Source: Agaribacillus aureus (GTDB lineage: Bacteria > Bacteroidota > Bacteroidia > Cytophagales > Cyclobacteriaceae). Taken from it: DNA of 64,000 bases. The position numbers and the translations under genes were made by a program. The DNA lies in assembly GCA_030442055.1 (NCBI GenBank), contig JAUJEB010000011.1, positions 124,001 through 188,000 of the forward strand, read 5' to 3'. Of the stretch, positions 16,834-26,728 are shown in pieces (the stretch's first letter is position 1; each line of letters starts with the position of its first letter). The notes beneath the pieces are model-generated. The model saw nothing but the letters and a program-made list of their open reading frames with translations, ran no database searches and was not told the origin of the DNA.

Positions 16834-17853
16834 TTAAAATTCAAAATCTACGGTTGCCTTGATAACACCGTTGTCCGGGTTAAGCCAGTGGTCAAAATTT
16901 TCAATCATTTCCGTATACTTCACATTGTGCGTAATAAAAGGTTGGACGGGAAAGTGTTTTTTTGACAGTACATCCATGACATGTTGAAAATCTTCCAGGG
17001 TAGCATTCCTGCTGCACATCAACGTTGTTTCTTTGGCGTGGATTGCCGGGTGCTGGAAAGTCAAGTCGCCTTTGGAAAGGCCTACCAGCACAAACCTACC
17101 TCCGTGGGCCATATAGTCCGGCCCCGTCTCCAGTGCCCGTTTGTTACCCGTGGCATCAAATACAGCCGCTGCCATATTCCCGCCCGTGATTTCTGCTATT
17201 GCCTCCAATGGTCTATTGCTCACATTGACGATATGATCAACCGCAAAAGCACGCTTACAATACTGCAGGCGTTGCTCATTGATATCCAATGCGATTACCT
17301 TGGCGCCTCTGTCCTGGGCTAGCTTCGCGATCCCCAATCCAATAGGTCCGCATCCAATCACAGCTACATATTCATTCTCCCTGACATCCGCCCTTCGGAT
17401 AGCATGGGCGCCAATGGCCAGCGGCTCTACAATGGCAATTTCATCGTGAGACAGGTCATTGGCCGGAAGTAGCAGGTTTACAGGCACTGCTATTCTTTCC
17501 TGCATGCCGCCATCAGTGTGAATGCCCAGCACCTTGATATTGGAACAGCAATTTGTTTTGCCCGATTTGCAGGCATAACACTTCCCACAACTCACATAGG
17601 GCATGATCACTACCTTGTCTCCAGCTTTGATGCCCCTCTCATTTGGGCTTATTTCAAGCACCTCCGCGGCCAGCTCATGACCTAAAATCCGCGGGTAGGT
17701 GAAAAATGCCTGGTTACCAGCGTAAGCGTGTAGATCGGTTCCACAGATACCTACTTTTTTTACCTGCAGCAGGGCCTCATTTTCCTGGCGTGAAACTTCA
17801 GGTTTATCTTTTAATTCAAAATGCCCGGGTTCGGCACATACAATATATTTCAT
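16834..17853 (-). CDS. Zinc-dependent alcohol/sugar dehydrogenase (MDR family)
   Basis: NAD(P)-dependent medium-chain dehydrogenase, 339 residues from the ATG at 17853 (MKYIVCAEPGHF). The longer frame to 17991 adds 46 residues unlike the family and spans a -7 promoter box, so it is rejected. Zinc ligands are visible: catalytic Cys37 (GICGTD) with His59-Glu60 (GHE), and structural Cys89, Cys92, Cys95 plus Cys102/103 (CGKCYACKSGKTNCC). The Rossmann motif is VIGCGPIGLGIAKL. It resembles sorbitol/galactitol-phosphate/threonine-type dehydrogenases. As first gene of the minus-strand cassette it may oxidise a sugar alcohol or deoxysugar intermediate; specificity is open. Confidence 0.9.
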   Translation of the reverse strand: MKYIVCAEPGHFELKDKPEVSRQENEALLQVKKVGICGTDLHAYAGNQAFFTYPRILGHELAAEVLEISPNERGIKAGDKVVIMPYVSCGKCYACKSGKTNCCSNIKVLGIHTDGGMQERIAVPVNLLLPANDLSHDEIAIVEPLAIGAHAIRRADVRENEYVAVIGCGPIGLGIAKLAQDRGAKVIALDINEQRLQYCKRAFAVDHIVNVSNRPLEAIAEITGGNMAAAVFDATGNKRALETGPDYMAHGGRFVLVGLSKGDLTFQHPAIHAKETTLMCSRNATLEDFQHVMDVLSKKHFPVQPFITHNVKYTEMIENFDHWLNPDNGVIKATVDFEF

Positions 17854-17901
17854 GGGGATACTTTTAATTCTCGTTAACTTGTTTTCCGGAAGAAAACCTG
17901 G

Positions 17902-17909
17902 CAAAGGTA
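17902..17909 (-). promoter_or_regulatory. Candidate -7 box of the zinc dehydrogenase gene
   Basis: CAAAGGTA on the + strand reads TACCTTTG on the minus strand, an exact TAnnTTTG, 49 bp before the chosen start at 17853. A CAAA at 17924-17927 is the nearest -33 candidate but the spacing (14 bp) is short. Confidence 0.35.
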
Positions 17910-18234
17910 CTAATTGGATTGTGCAAAGGTTTGAAATTTTACCTACCGGGACCGCAAATGCCTCGTTGGCTGCCTTTGCGAATTTTCTCATTAAAAAAAA
18001 TTAATAATCCGTCAACTCATTTTTTTAATGCAGACACAGCAATCACACTATCTTTGAAATCCATTCAAACCTCCTCTTAATAAACAATACATCAGCAACT
18101 GTCTGCAATCTGCCGAACTAAAAAAAACTGTTCTAAATCGGATAGGTACTGTTCATTATTATACAATTAACAGGGCAACAAAGAATTAGAATCTACCATT
18201 ATAGCCTTTAGAAGCAGTTTTTTTCTATTGGCAG

Positions 18235-18242
18235 TATATTTG
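18235..18242 (+). promoter_or_regulatory. Candidate -7 box of padR
   Basis: TATATTTG matches TAnnTTTG, 58 bp before the padR ATG. No clear -33 element. Confidence 0.4.
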
Positions 18243-18299
18243 TTATACCGAAATAGATGTAATCATTCAAAATATTAATCTTACCTAACACATAGCCAA

Positions 18300-18641
18300 A
18301 TGAGAAGAAGTGACTTAGGTGAATTTGAAGAGGTAGTGCTGCTTTCGGTGGCCGTATTGACACCCATGGCCTATAGCGTCGCCATCGCGGAAGAACTCGA
18401 GCAGCAAACCGGCAAGACCGTTACAACTGGAGCCGTTCACGCGGCGCTCCAACGTCTCGAAAAGAAAGGTTATGTTTCATCTGAAATGGGAGAAGCCACG
18501 CAGGAACGCGGGGGCCGCAGAAAACGCCTTTTTAAAGTTACTGTGGCCGGAAGCCGAATGCTCCATACCGTACGGGAAGTAAGGAACAGTTTGTGGGATC
18601 GCATTGCTCCCCACTCATTACCACAGATTAATATCAATTAA
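18300..18641 (+). CDS. PadR family transcriptional regulator
   Basis: Small winged-helix regulator of 113 residues. The N-terminal block EEVVLLSVAVLTPMAYSVAI (about 9-28), the recognition-helix region TTGAVHAALQRLEKKGYVSS (about 41-60) and the wing ERGGRRKRLFKVT (about 68-80) are typical. It stops 3 bp before the first of three large permease genes, the standard arrangement in Cytophagales, so it most likely controls that operon and itself. The inducer is unknown. Confidence 0.92.
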   Translation: MRRSDLGEFEEVVLLSVAVLTPMAYSVAIAEELEQQTGKTVTTGAVHAALQRLEKKGYVSSEMGEATQERGGRRKRLFKVTVAGSRMLHTVREVRNSLWDRIAPHSLPQININ

Positions 18642-18644
18642 ATA

Positions 18645-21290
18645 ATGTCACCTAAAACCCAAAAACCTCACCACCCTCCCCGTTTGCCGGAAAAACTGTT
18701 GCAGCGATTTTGCGCTCCCCATTTGGTGGAGGAAATAATTGGTGATTTGCATGAAAGGTATCACCTGCGTGCACAAAGAACGGGCGAAAGGCAGGCGAGA
18801 AAAAAATACTGGCGCGAAGCATTGGCTTATCTGCGCCCATCTACTTTCAGACGAAAACCATCAAACCACCCTAAAAATCTCCATATCGATATGATCAAGA
18901 ACTACTTTATCATTGCCTTGAGGAATCTGCTTAAGCAAAAGTTATATGCTTTCATTAACATCGGCGGCCTAGCTGTCGGCCTGGCGTGTTTTATACTGAT
19001 TTTGCTTTTTGTGCAGCACGAATTATCGTATGATAGTTTTCATGAAAAGGGAAACCAAATCTACCGGGTGACGCAGAAGCGGCCTTCTTCCAATGGCTTC
19101 TATTACTGGGCAGTAACCTCTCCCGCTTTGGCCAACACCCTGTTGAAGGAGTTTCCCGAAGTTGTGCAATCCACCACTGTGGGAGAAACCAACAGCCCCC
19201 TGCTAAGCCTTGATGACCAGCACTACCAGGAGGATGGGATCCTGGCGGACGAACGTTTCTTTGATGTCTTTACTTTTCCCCTGCTGCAGGGAAATCCGGA
19301 AACAGCGCTGAAAGATGCCAACAGCATCGTGCTCACAGAAACGCTGGCACGTAAGATTTTTGGGGACGAAGACCCAATGGGCCGGATACTACGCTATCAA
19401 AATAAGGAAGAGTTCAAAGTCACCGGTGTTGTAGCTGACGTGCCCAAAACTTCGCATATTACCTTCCAGTACATTCTTCCGGCACAGTCCCATATCTGGT
19501 ACAAAAATGGCGTCAACAAAGTTCCATGGTACAATAACGGCTGGTATACCTATGCCGTGTTGACGGAGGGAGCTGACGCCGCCTTGCTGGAAGGTAAGAT
19601 GAAAGACTATATAGACTTAAATCTGGCCGACTGGCGACCTGAGGACCGTATGAAGTTCCTGTTTCAGCCCTTGGCTAAGATACATTTACACTCTCAACAG
19701 TTAGCAGGATTTAATTTTGAGAAGGGCGGAGACATGAAGTATATTTATTTGTTCTCTGCCATTGGCTTTGTCATCCTGCTGCTGGCCTGCATCAATTATA
19801 CAAACCTTGCCATAGCCCGGTCCATCAAACGGTCGCGGGAAGTAGGCATGCGGAAGGTAGTAGGAGCTGCTCGTGGGCAACTTATTGGACAATTCCTGGG
19901 CGAGTCGATGCTAATGACTTTTTCGGCACTTTTGCTGGCTTTGGGAATCGCGCACCTGTTGTTGCCGTTTTTTGGTCACCTTCTGGAACGTCCGCTTCAA
20001 ATAGACTATCTACGCCATTCCTTACTGGTGCCCGGCCTTTTGGTACTGACGATGCTGGTTGGATTGTTATCCGGCATATACCCCGCTTTTTTTATGTCCC
20101 TGGTCAAACCTATCCAGGCGCTGGCAGGCAAGCAGGGTGCACGCATTGGCCGTTTGAGGATACAACGCTTACTGATCATAGGGCAATATACGATTTCCAT
20201 CGTGTTGGTAGTCGGCAGTTTTGTGGTCCACGAACAGATGCAGTTTATGCGGGAAAGGGACCTGGGTTACGACCGGGAGCATATTTTGACAGTACACGCC
20301 AATGACCAGGCGCTAAGTGAGCATTACGCTACCATCCGTGACACATGGTTGCGAGACACGCGTGTACTCACAGCAAGTTATTCCAAACATTTGCCTACCG
20401 GCGTCGGCAATACCCAGGCCATGTTTGGTTGGGAAGGCAGCAGCGACGGAGAGCGGTTTAGCACCAGTACGACAAGCGTTGATCATGATTTTCTTGAAGT
20501 TTACGGTATCCAACTTATCGCCGGACGTGGCTTTTCAAGGACATTTATCGCAGATACACTTGGCGCCCCTATTGCGCTGGTTAACGAAGCCACCGTGCGC
20601 GGCCTGGGCTGGACACCCGAGGAAGCCATTGGCCAGCAGTTCGGCTATACCGACGGGCGGGGACGAAGAACCATTATCGGTGTGATAAAGGACTTTCACT
20701 ATAACTCGCTCCATAATGTAATCGGACCATTGGTACTCACCCTCGACAGGTTCCCAACGGGTTATATCTCCATGAAAATTACTTCGGAAGATCTGCCTGC
20801 TACCTTTGCCATGCTTGAGAAGACCGTCCAGCAGTTCTCTCCCTATCCGTTTACCTATCAGTTCCTGGATGACAGTTTTGACCAACTCTACAAAAGGGAA
20901 GCGCGGCTGGGTGAAATGTTTGGATTTTTTACACTTTTAGCCCTTCTGATCGCCTCATCAGGACTTTTTGGATTGGCGGCTTTTTCATCCGAACAACGTA
21001 TCCGGGAGATTGGGATCCGAAAAGTAATGGGCGCCTCGGGAAGTCGTATCGTGAGGCTTTTGTCAAAGGACTTTTTGAAACTGGTCTTGATTGCCTTCCT
21101 TATCGCTTCACCAATTGCCTGGTATGCCATGCATGGATGGCTACAGAATTTTGTGTACAGAATAGAAATGAGTTGGTGGATTTTTGTGCTGGCCGGTGCA
21201 TGTGCACTGATCATTGCGCTACTCGCAGTAAGCCTTCAGGCTATCAAGGCATCGCTGGTTAACCCGGCAAAGTCTCTACGAACAGAATAA
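18645..21290 (+). CDS. ABC transporter permease, FtsX/MacB type, paralogue 1 of 3
   Basis: Inner-membrane permease of 881 residues, built as a soluble prefix, then two MacB-PCD/FtsX halves. The prefix (about 1-75, LLQRFCAPHLVEEIIGDLHE) is the 'permease prefix' domain seen in PadR-linked permeases. A first membrane helix lies at about 100-120 (INIGGLAVGLACFILILLF), followed by a large periplasmic domain, FtsX helices at about 365-490 (with REVGMRKVVGAARGQLIGQFLGES split around 400), a second periplasmic domain, and closing helices at about 760-880. No ATPase gene is present in the cluster, so it must use one encoded elsewhere. The substrate is unknown; envelope stress or export are usual roles of the family. 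Confidence 0.9.
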   Translation: MSPKTQKPHHPPRLPEKLLQRFCAPHLVEEIIGDLHERYHLRAQRTGERQARKKYWREALAYLRPSTFRRKPSNHPKNLHIDMIKNYFIIALRNLLKQKLYAFINIGGLAVGLACFILILLFVQHELSYDSFHEKGNQIYRVTQKRPSSNGFYYWAVTSPALANTLLKEFPEVVQSTTVGETNSPLLSLDDQHYQEDGILADERFFDVFTFPLLQGNPETALKDANSIVLTETLARKIFGDEDPMGRILRYQNKEEFKVTGVVADVPKTSHITFQYILPAQSHIWYKNGVNKVPWYNNGWYTYAVLTEGADAALLEGKMKDYIDLNLADWRPEDRMKFLFQPLAKIHLHSQQLAGFNFEKGGDMKYIYLFSAIGFVILLLACINYTNLAIARSIKRSREVGMRKVVGAARGQLIGQFLGESMLMTFSALLLALGIAHLLLPFFGHLLERPLQIDYLRHSLLVPGLLVLTMLVGLLSGIYPAFFMSLVKPIQALAGKQGARIGRLRIQRLLIIGQYTISIVLVVGSFVVHEQMQFMRERDLGYDREHILTVHANDQALSEHYATIRDTWLRDTRVLTASYSKHLPTGVGNTQAMFGWEGSSDGERFSTSTTSVDHDFLEVYGIQLIAGRGFSRTFIADTLGAPIALVNEATVRGLGWTPEEAIGQQFGYTDGRGRRTIIGVIKDFHYNSLHNVIGPLVLTLDRFPTGYISMKITSEDLPATFAMLEKTVQQFSPYPFTYQFLDDSFDQLYKREARLGEMFGFFTLLALLIASSGLFGLAAFSSEQRIREIGIRKVMGASGSRIVRLLSKDFLKLVLIAFLIASPIAWYAMHGWLQNFVYRIEMSWWIFVLAGACALIIALLAVSLQAIKASLVNPAKSLRTE

Positions 21291-21319
21291 ACAATAGCCC
21301 ATTATGACCCAGGACCTTT

Positions 21320-23971
21320 ATGCCAGTATCTCCTAAAAAACCATTAGAGCCTCCTCCCCGGTGGCCGAACAAATTGCTCCGGCGTTTCTGTGCACCTCAC
21401 TTGCTGGAAGAGGTAATGGGCGATTTGCATGAAAGGTATTATCTGCGCGTGCAAAAAGTAGGGAAAATGCAGGCGCGAAAAAAATACTGGCGTGAAGTAA
21501 TGGCCTACATGCGCCTTTCTGTTGTTAAAGGCCAATCATCCCATTTTGCCAAACCAATTCTTACTGATATGATAAAAAGTTACCTTGTTTTCTCAATACG
21601 TAAAATTGCTCGAAATAAAGCTTTCTCTGTTATCAATATTTTAGGTCTTTCATTGGGCATGACCTGCTTTCTGTTGATTTTTTTATGGATCAATGATGAG
21701 AGGAGTAAGGACAATTTTCACAGTAACGGCAAAAACCTTTACAATATTTATCAAACCAGCAAATCCAACGGACAGGTAAACGGAGGCTATACGACACCTG
21801 TGAGATTTAAGAATGGGCGTCGATATACGCTGCTTGAAGACCTAAAGGAGGCCGTTCCGGAAGTAGAATACCTTAACTTCTATGCAACAGGTTATGAATT
21901 GCCGTGGGGGCATCCCGAAACATTCCAGGTGGGGGAAAAGATTCATAAGCTGGAAGGCTCGCGTGCTGGGGAAGATTTTTTTAGTATGTTCAGTTATCCG
22001 GTTATTGCAGGTAATCCGTTAACAGCATTAAAAGACATCAGTAGTGTTGCCATTTCGCGGAAAATGGCAGAAATGTTTTTTGAAAGTCCGGAAGAAGCCA
22101 TTGGCAAAAGTATACGTTATGAAAACGTAGCTGATTTTGTGATCACAGCTGTATTCGAAAACGTATCAGTACAAAGTTCTTTAAAGTTTGATTATTTGAT
22201 CAATTGGGAATATCATATGGGAAGATCCGATGGGTGGGCATCCCATGCTATTCTTACCACCATTCAAATTGCAGAATCTGCAGATGCTAAAAATGTTGAA
22301 AACAATATTAATCGTTTCTTGCAGGCTCGGTTAGATAAGGACGACCCTGTAAAAATAGAATTGGGACTTCAGCGTTTTAGTGACCAATATTTAATCTCAA
22401 ACTTTATCAATGGTAAACCACAGGGAGGGCGCATTGAATACGTGAAAATATTTGGCCTTGTTGCCATCTTTGTGCTCATAGTCGCCTGTATTAATTTTAT
22501 GAATCTGGCTACGGCACGTTCGGTCAAGCAGGCAAAAGAAGTGGGTGTCCGGAAAGTAGCGGGCTCGTCGCGGGGCTATTTGATTGCGCAATTTATTGGC
22601 GAATCTGTCTTGACCACTTTTTTGTCATTGGTATTATCAACCGTCCTTTTATTACTGTTACTGCCAGGTTTCAATACGCTAGCGGGGAAACAGATCACCT
22701 TACCTATCAATGAACCATTATACTGGCTAGGTTTAGCAGGCTTAATGCTGGCAACCGGTTTTATTGCGGGAAGCTATCCGGCTTTTTTTCTTTCTTCTCT
22801 CAGACCGGCGCAAATATTAAAAGGTACCATGCGCTTCACCAATACCGCTATCTGGTTTCGCAAAGGTTTGGTTGTTTTTCAATTCGGCATCTCCATTCTG
22901 CTTCTGATCGCCACCATAGTAGTATCATGGCAAACTGATTTTGTGCAAAATACACACCTGGGTTACGACCGTGAAAACCTGATCTATGTACGTATTGAAG
23001 GAGAACTAAACAACAAATATGCTGCATTTAAAGACCAATTAACTAAAATGCCTGGTATTGCTATGGTTGACCGTAGCAGCGAGGCCCCTCATGCTATGGG
23101 ATTTGTGGTGGATAATCCTATTAATTGGGAAGGCAAAGAAGAAAATGTCTCTGTAGGTTTTAAGCCTGTTTCCGTAGGGTTTGACTTCCTGAAAATAATG
23201 AATCTGGAGATTGTTGACGGACGGGGTTTTTCCAGAGAATACGCAACGGATACGGCGGCTTTTATGGTCAATGAAATCGCCTTAAAGCAAATGGGCATTC
23301 AGGATCCTATTGGCAAATGGGTGTCAGCCTGGGATAAAAAGGGACATATTATAGGCATTCTTAAAGATTATCATACTCATTCACTTCACGAACCCATAAA
23401 GCCATTGATTGTCGATGTAAAGGAAGACCTCTATTTTGGTATAATTATGATCCGTACCGAGGCAGGTAAGACAAAAGAGGCACTTGCCAGCCTGGAAAAA
23501 GTTTGCAAAGACATCAACCCCGACTACCCGTTGGCCTATCAATTTTTGGATCAGGAATATGAAAAACTCTATAGAAATGAGCAGGCAATCAGCCAACTCT
23601 CTAATGCTTTCGCAGGACTGGCAGTGATGATTTCATGCCTGGGTTTACTGGGATTAGCCATGTTTTCCGCGGAGCAACGCATTAAGGAAATTGGTATTAG
23701 AAAAGTCCTGGGAGCATCCGTAAGTAGTATTGTAACACTTTTTTCGAAGGATTTTCTGCAGCTGGTAAGTCTCTCTTTTGTAATTGCAGCGCCCATCGCC
23801 TGGTTTTTTGTGAACAAGTGGTTGCAGGGTTTTGCCTATCAGATTGATCTGGCCTGGTGGATTTTTGCCGCAACAGGATTGTTGACTTTATTTATCGCTC
23901 TGCTCACTGTCAGCGTCCAGGCCATCAAGGCGGCTTTATCTAATCCGGTGAATGCACTACGCACAGAATGA
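21320..23971 (+). CDS. ABC transporter permease, FtsX/MacB type, paralogue 2 of 3
   Basis: 883-residue paralogue of the preceding gene with the same architecture: prefix domain about 1-80 (LLRRFCAPHLLEEVMGDLHE), first helix about 105-125 (INILGLSLGMTCFLLIFLWI), FtsX segment with KEVGVRKVAGSSRGYLIAQF at about 400-420, and a terminal FtsX segment with KEIGIRKVLGASVSSIVTLF near 795. It begins 29 bp after the first permease stop, so all three are one operon. The prefix is much more alike between copies at DNA level than the periplasmic domains, which differ strongly and probably set specificity. Confidence 0.9.
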   Translation: MPVSPKKPLEPPPRWPNKLLRRFCAPHLLEEVMGDLHERYYLRVQKVGKMQARKKYWREVMAYMRLSVVKGQSSHFAKPILTDMIKSYLVFSIRKIARNKAFSVINILGLSLGMTCFLLIFLWINDERSKDNFHSNGKNLYNIYQTSKSNGQVNGGYTTPVRFKNGRRYTLLEDLKEAVPEVEYLNFYATGYELPWGHPETFQVGEKIHKLEGSRAGEDFFSMFSYPVIAGNPLTALKDISSVAISRKMAEMFFESPEEAIGKSIRYENVADFVITAVFENVSVQSSLKFDYLINWEYHMGRSDGWASHAILTTIQIAESADAKNVENNINRFLQARLDKDDPVKIELGLQRFSDQYLISNFINGKPQGGRIEYVKIFGLVAIFVLIVACINFMNLATARSVKQAKEVGVRKVAGSSRGYLIAQFIGESVLTTFLSLVLSTVLLLLLLPGFNTLAGKQITLPINEPLYWLGLAGLMLATGFIAGSYPAFFLSSLRPAQILKGTMRFTNTAIWFRKGLVVFQFGISILLLIATIVVSWQTDFVQNTHLGYDRENLIYVRIEGELNNKYAAFKDQLTKMPGIAMVDRSSEAPHAMGFVVDNPINWEGKEENVSVGFKPVSVGFDFLKIMNLEIVDGRGFSREYATDTAAFMVNEIALKQMGIQDPIGKWVSAWDKKGHIIGILKDYHTHSLHEPIKPLIVDVKEDLYFGIIMIRTEAGKTKEALASLEKVCKDINPDYPLAYQFLDQEYEKLYRNEQAISQLSNAFAGLAVMISCLGLLGLAMFSAEQRIKEIGIRKVLGASVSSIVTLFSKDFLQLVSLSFVIAAPIAWFFVNKWLQGFAYQIDLAWWIFAATGLLTLFIALLTVSVQAIKAALSNPVNALRTE

Positions 23972-24013
23972 TACTCTGATAATAAAAATTTGTTTTAAAA
24001 CGCCTTTAGTTTT

Positions 24014-26665
24014 ATGTCAACGCAAAAATCTAAAAAACCTTCCCCATCTCCGCCTAAATGGCCTGACCGGTTCCTTCGGCGATTCTGCGCTCCGCACCTG
24101 AGGGAAGAGGTAATGGGTGATTTGCATGAAAGGTATTATCTGCGTGTACAAAAAGTGGGCGTAACAAAAGCAAAAAGAATATACAGACGCGAGGTAATCG
24201 CTTATCTCCGCCTTTCCGTTTTCAAACGGCAACCATCCTCTTATTCTAAACCGATCCCGACTGCCATGATACAAAATTATTTTACCATTGCGATGAGAAA
24301 TATGATCAGATATAAAGGTTTCTCTTTTATCAATATTGCGGGACTTGCTATAGGTATTGCCTCCTTCGCTCTTATCGGTTTATACGTGTATCATGAGCTG
24401 AGCTTTGACCGCTATCACAAAAATGCCGGCAACATTTATCGCATTGTTGAAGACCTGAGCACGGAAAATGAGTTACTTTTCCAGGCTACCAGCGCGCCTC
24501 CGATGGGACCGGCTTTCGCGCGTGAGTATCCCGAAGTGGTTGATTTTGTAAGGTTTAGCCCGGTGAGTATACTGGTGACTAGAGGGGATGTTAAATTCTA
24601 TGAAGATAAGTGTTATCTGGCAGATCCCAGCGTTTTCAAAGTATTCAGTTTTCCCATGATCCAGGGCAATCCGCGATCGGCCCTGCATGATCCAATGACC
24701 GTGGTATTAACGGCAACCACTGCAGAAAAATATTTTGGCAAAACCAATCCTGTGGGGGAAGCGCTGGAAATGGGCGGGGATCTCTATAAAGTCACCGGTG
24801 TGATAGCGGATGTACCTGATAACTCACACTTCACTTTTGACTTACTGATATCATTTGCCACTTTTTCTTCCGAAAACAAACAGGCCGAGGAAACAGAGTG
24901 GTTTTGGAACGACTTTTATACCTACCTGCTTTTGCAGCCGGACGACATTGCTGTTGCCAAGCTGAGAAGTAACATGTCTAACTTCCTCACAAAATACATC
25001 GGCGCCAAAAAGCCCGGGGGCGGCATGTATTACAATGATTTACCGCTACAGCCCCTGGCCAGTATCTACCTGGAAAAGCCACGTACCTGGGAAAATGGGA
25101 TTCGGGGAAGTAAGGAAAATTTGTACATTCTTTTCGTCATCGCGGTATTTATACTGTTAATTGCAAGTTTCAACTATGTGAACCTCGCCACGGCCAGAGC
25201 TTCCCGCCGGGTAAAGGAAGTCGGATTGAGAAAAATAATGGGTGCTGAAAGAAAGGCGTTAATTCAGCAGTTTTTGGGAGAATCTATTATTGTAAGCTTT
25301 CTTTCCATGATCCTGGGACTGATCGTGGCGGCTTTACTACTACCCTTTTTTAACAACCTGCTTGAAACTGCATTAAGCTTTCCTCCTTTCAACAAGTGGC
25401 AGATATGGATGGCTTTGTTTGGCTTAAGTATTTTTCTGGGAACGCTGGCAGGAGCTTATCCCGCTTTTCTCGTATCGGGTTTTCACCCACTACAGATTTT
25501 CAGAAGCACATCTAGGTCGGCTCATGGCAATAGCTGGCTTCGAAAAGTATTGGTCTCCGGTCAGTTTACAATCTCTATAACCCTCATTGCCGGCACCTTA
25601 TTAATCTTTGACCAATTATCGCTTATCAGTGAGCTTAAACTGGGGTTTGATAAAGAAAAGACGCTAAAGGTAAACTTTAATGGGAACGAGGATATTAAGC
25701 TACGGCTGGCCTCTGTTAAGAACGAATTGCTTGCCATTCCAGGTATTAAAGCGGTATCGGCGGCCTTTACCGTGCCGGGGGAACCGACAACCAATCGTTT
25801 CTCCAGGGTAGAGACCGAGGCCGGGAAGATGTCAGACACCAATTTCAATACCTTTTTAGTCGACCATGATTTTATCCCTAATTTTAATATTGAGGTCATA
25901 GCCGGCAGAACTTTTTCCAAAAACTTTCCGGCTGACGATTCTACGGCTTTCGTGATCAATGAAACCGCCGCTAAGCATTTCGGCTGGAATACTCCGGAAA
26001 CTGCCATTGGCAAGCGGGTCTGGCAGCAGGGAAAAGAAGGAAGCATCATAGGAGTAGTGCAGGACTTTCATTATAAATCACTTCATCATCAGATAGAGCC
26101 TTTGTTGATCCATATTAACCGCGATTGGTTTCGGACGCTATCCCTTAAGATCAAGTCCGATAATATTCCCGAGGTGCTGGCAAAAGTCGAGAAGCGATGG
26201 AAAAGCTTAGCGCCGAACCTGCCTTTTGTTTATTCCTTTCTTGACCAGGATTATGACCGCCTATACAAAGCGGAAAAGCAGCTGGGCAAAGTAGTAAGCC
26301 TGTTCAGTGCGCTGGCAATTTTTGTCGCTTGTCTGGGTTTACTGGGACTGACCTCCTTCTCCGTAGAAAGGCGTCTAAAAGAAATCAGTATCAGAAAAGT
26401 ATTAGGTGCCTCCATAAAAAGCCTGGTGTTACTGATCTCCAATGAATTTTTTAAATTGATTATACTCGCTTTATTTATTGCGATTCCTACCACTTATTAT
26501 ATTATAAATCTATGGCTTGAAAACTTTGCCAGTCGTATTGATATTACTCCGTGGACATTTGTTATAGCCGGTCTGTTGACACTAGTAATCGCTTGGTTAG
26601 TAATAGGTTACTTATCCGTTAAGGCTGCGCGGTCAAATCCCGTGGATTCACTGCAGAATGAATAA
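24014..26665 (+). CDS. ABC transporter permease, FtsX/MacB type, paralogue 3 of 3
   Basis: Third 883-residue paralogue. Prefix domain about 1-85 (FLRRFCAPHLREEVMGDLHE), first helix about 105-128 (INIAGLAIGIASFALIGLYV), internal FtsX block KEVGLRKIMGAERKALIQQF about 400-420, terminal block KEISIRKVLGASIKSLVLLI near 795. It follows the second copy by 42 bp. The operon ends here; an IS element lies about 150 bp downstream, and no ATPase or membrane-fusion protein gene follows. Confidence 0.9.
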   Translation: MSTQKSKKPSPSPPKWPDRFLRRFCAPHLREEVMGDLHERYYLRVQKVGVTKAKRIYRREVIAYLRLSVFKRQPSSYSKPIPTAMIQNYFTIAMRNMIRYKGFSFINIAGLAIGIASFALIGLYVYHELSFDRYHKNAGNIYRIVEDLSTENELLFQATSAPPMGPAFAREYPEVVDFVRFSPVSILVTRGDVKFYEDKCYLADPSVFKVFSFPMIQGNPRSALHDPMTVVLTATTAEKYFGKTNPVGEALEMGGDLYKVTGVIADVPDNSHFTFDLLISFATFSSENKQAEETEWFWNDFYTYLLLQPDDIAVAKLRSNMSNFLTKYIGAKKPGGGMYYNDLPLQPLASIYLEKPRTWENGIRGSKENLYILFVIAVFILLIASFNYVNLATARASRRVKEVGLRKIMGAERKALIQQFLGESIIVSFLSMILGLIVAALLLPFFNNLLETALSFPPFNKWQIWMALFGLSIFLGTLAGAYPAFLVSGFHPLQIFRSTSRSAHGNSWLRKVLVSGQFTISITLIAGTLLIFDQLSLISELKLGFDKEKTLKVNFNGNEDIKLRLASVKNELLAIPGIKAVSAAFTVPGEPTTNRFSRVETEAGKMSDTNFNTFLVDHDFIPNFNIEVIAGRTFSKNFPADDSTAFVINETAAKHFGWNTPETAIGKRVWQQGKEGSIIGVVQDFHYKSLHHQIEPLLIHINRDWFRTLSLKIKSDNIPEVLAKVEKRWKSLAPNLPFVYSFLDQDYDRLYKAEKQLGKVVSLFSALAIFVACLGLLGLTSFSVERRLKEISIRKVLGASIKSLVLLISNEFFKLIILALFIAIPTTYYIINLWLENFASRIDITPWTFVIAGLLTLVIAWLVIGYLSVKAARSNPVDSLQNE

Positions 26666-26728
26666 TGATTTGCTGCTACACAAGTTCACCCCCCCACAAC
26701 CACTACTATACTAGGTTCACACACTGGC

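Larger units (their letters stand above)
17854..18299. other. Divergent intergenic region between dehydrogenase and padR
   Basis: 446 bp, AT-rich, with no coding frame of family character. It holds outward promoters: a minus-strand -7 box at 17902-17909 for the dehydrogenase and a + strand box at 18235-18242 for padR. Confidence 0.6.

Noticed and set aside
17854..17991. 46-residue N-terminal extension of the zinc dehydrogenase
   Set aside because: Not found in the family, and a TAnnTTTG box lies inside it; the ATG at 17853 starts directly at the conserved domain.
25561..26049. 162-codon minus-strand frame inside the third permease
   Set aside because: Opposite-strand shadow of a conserved MacB-type coding region.
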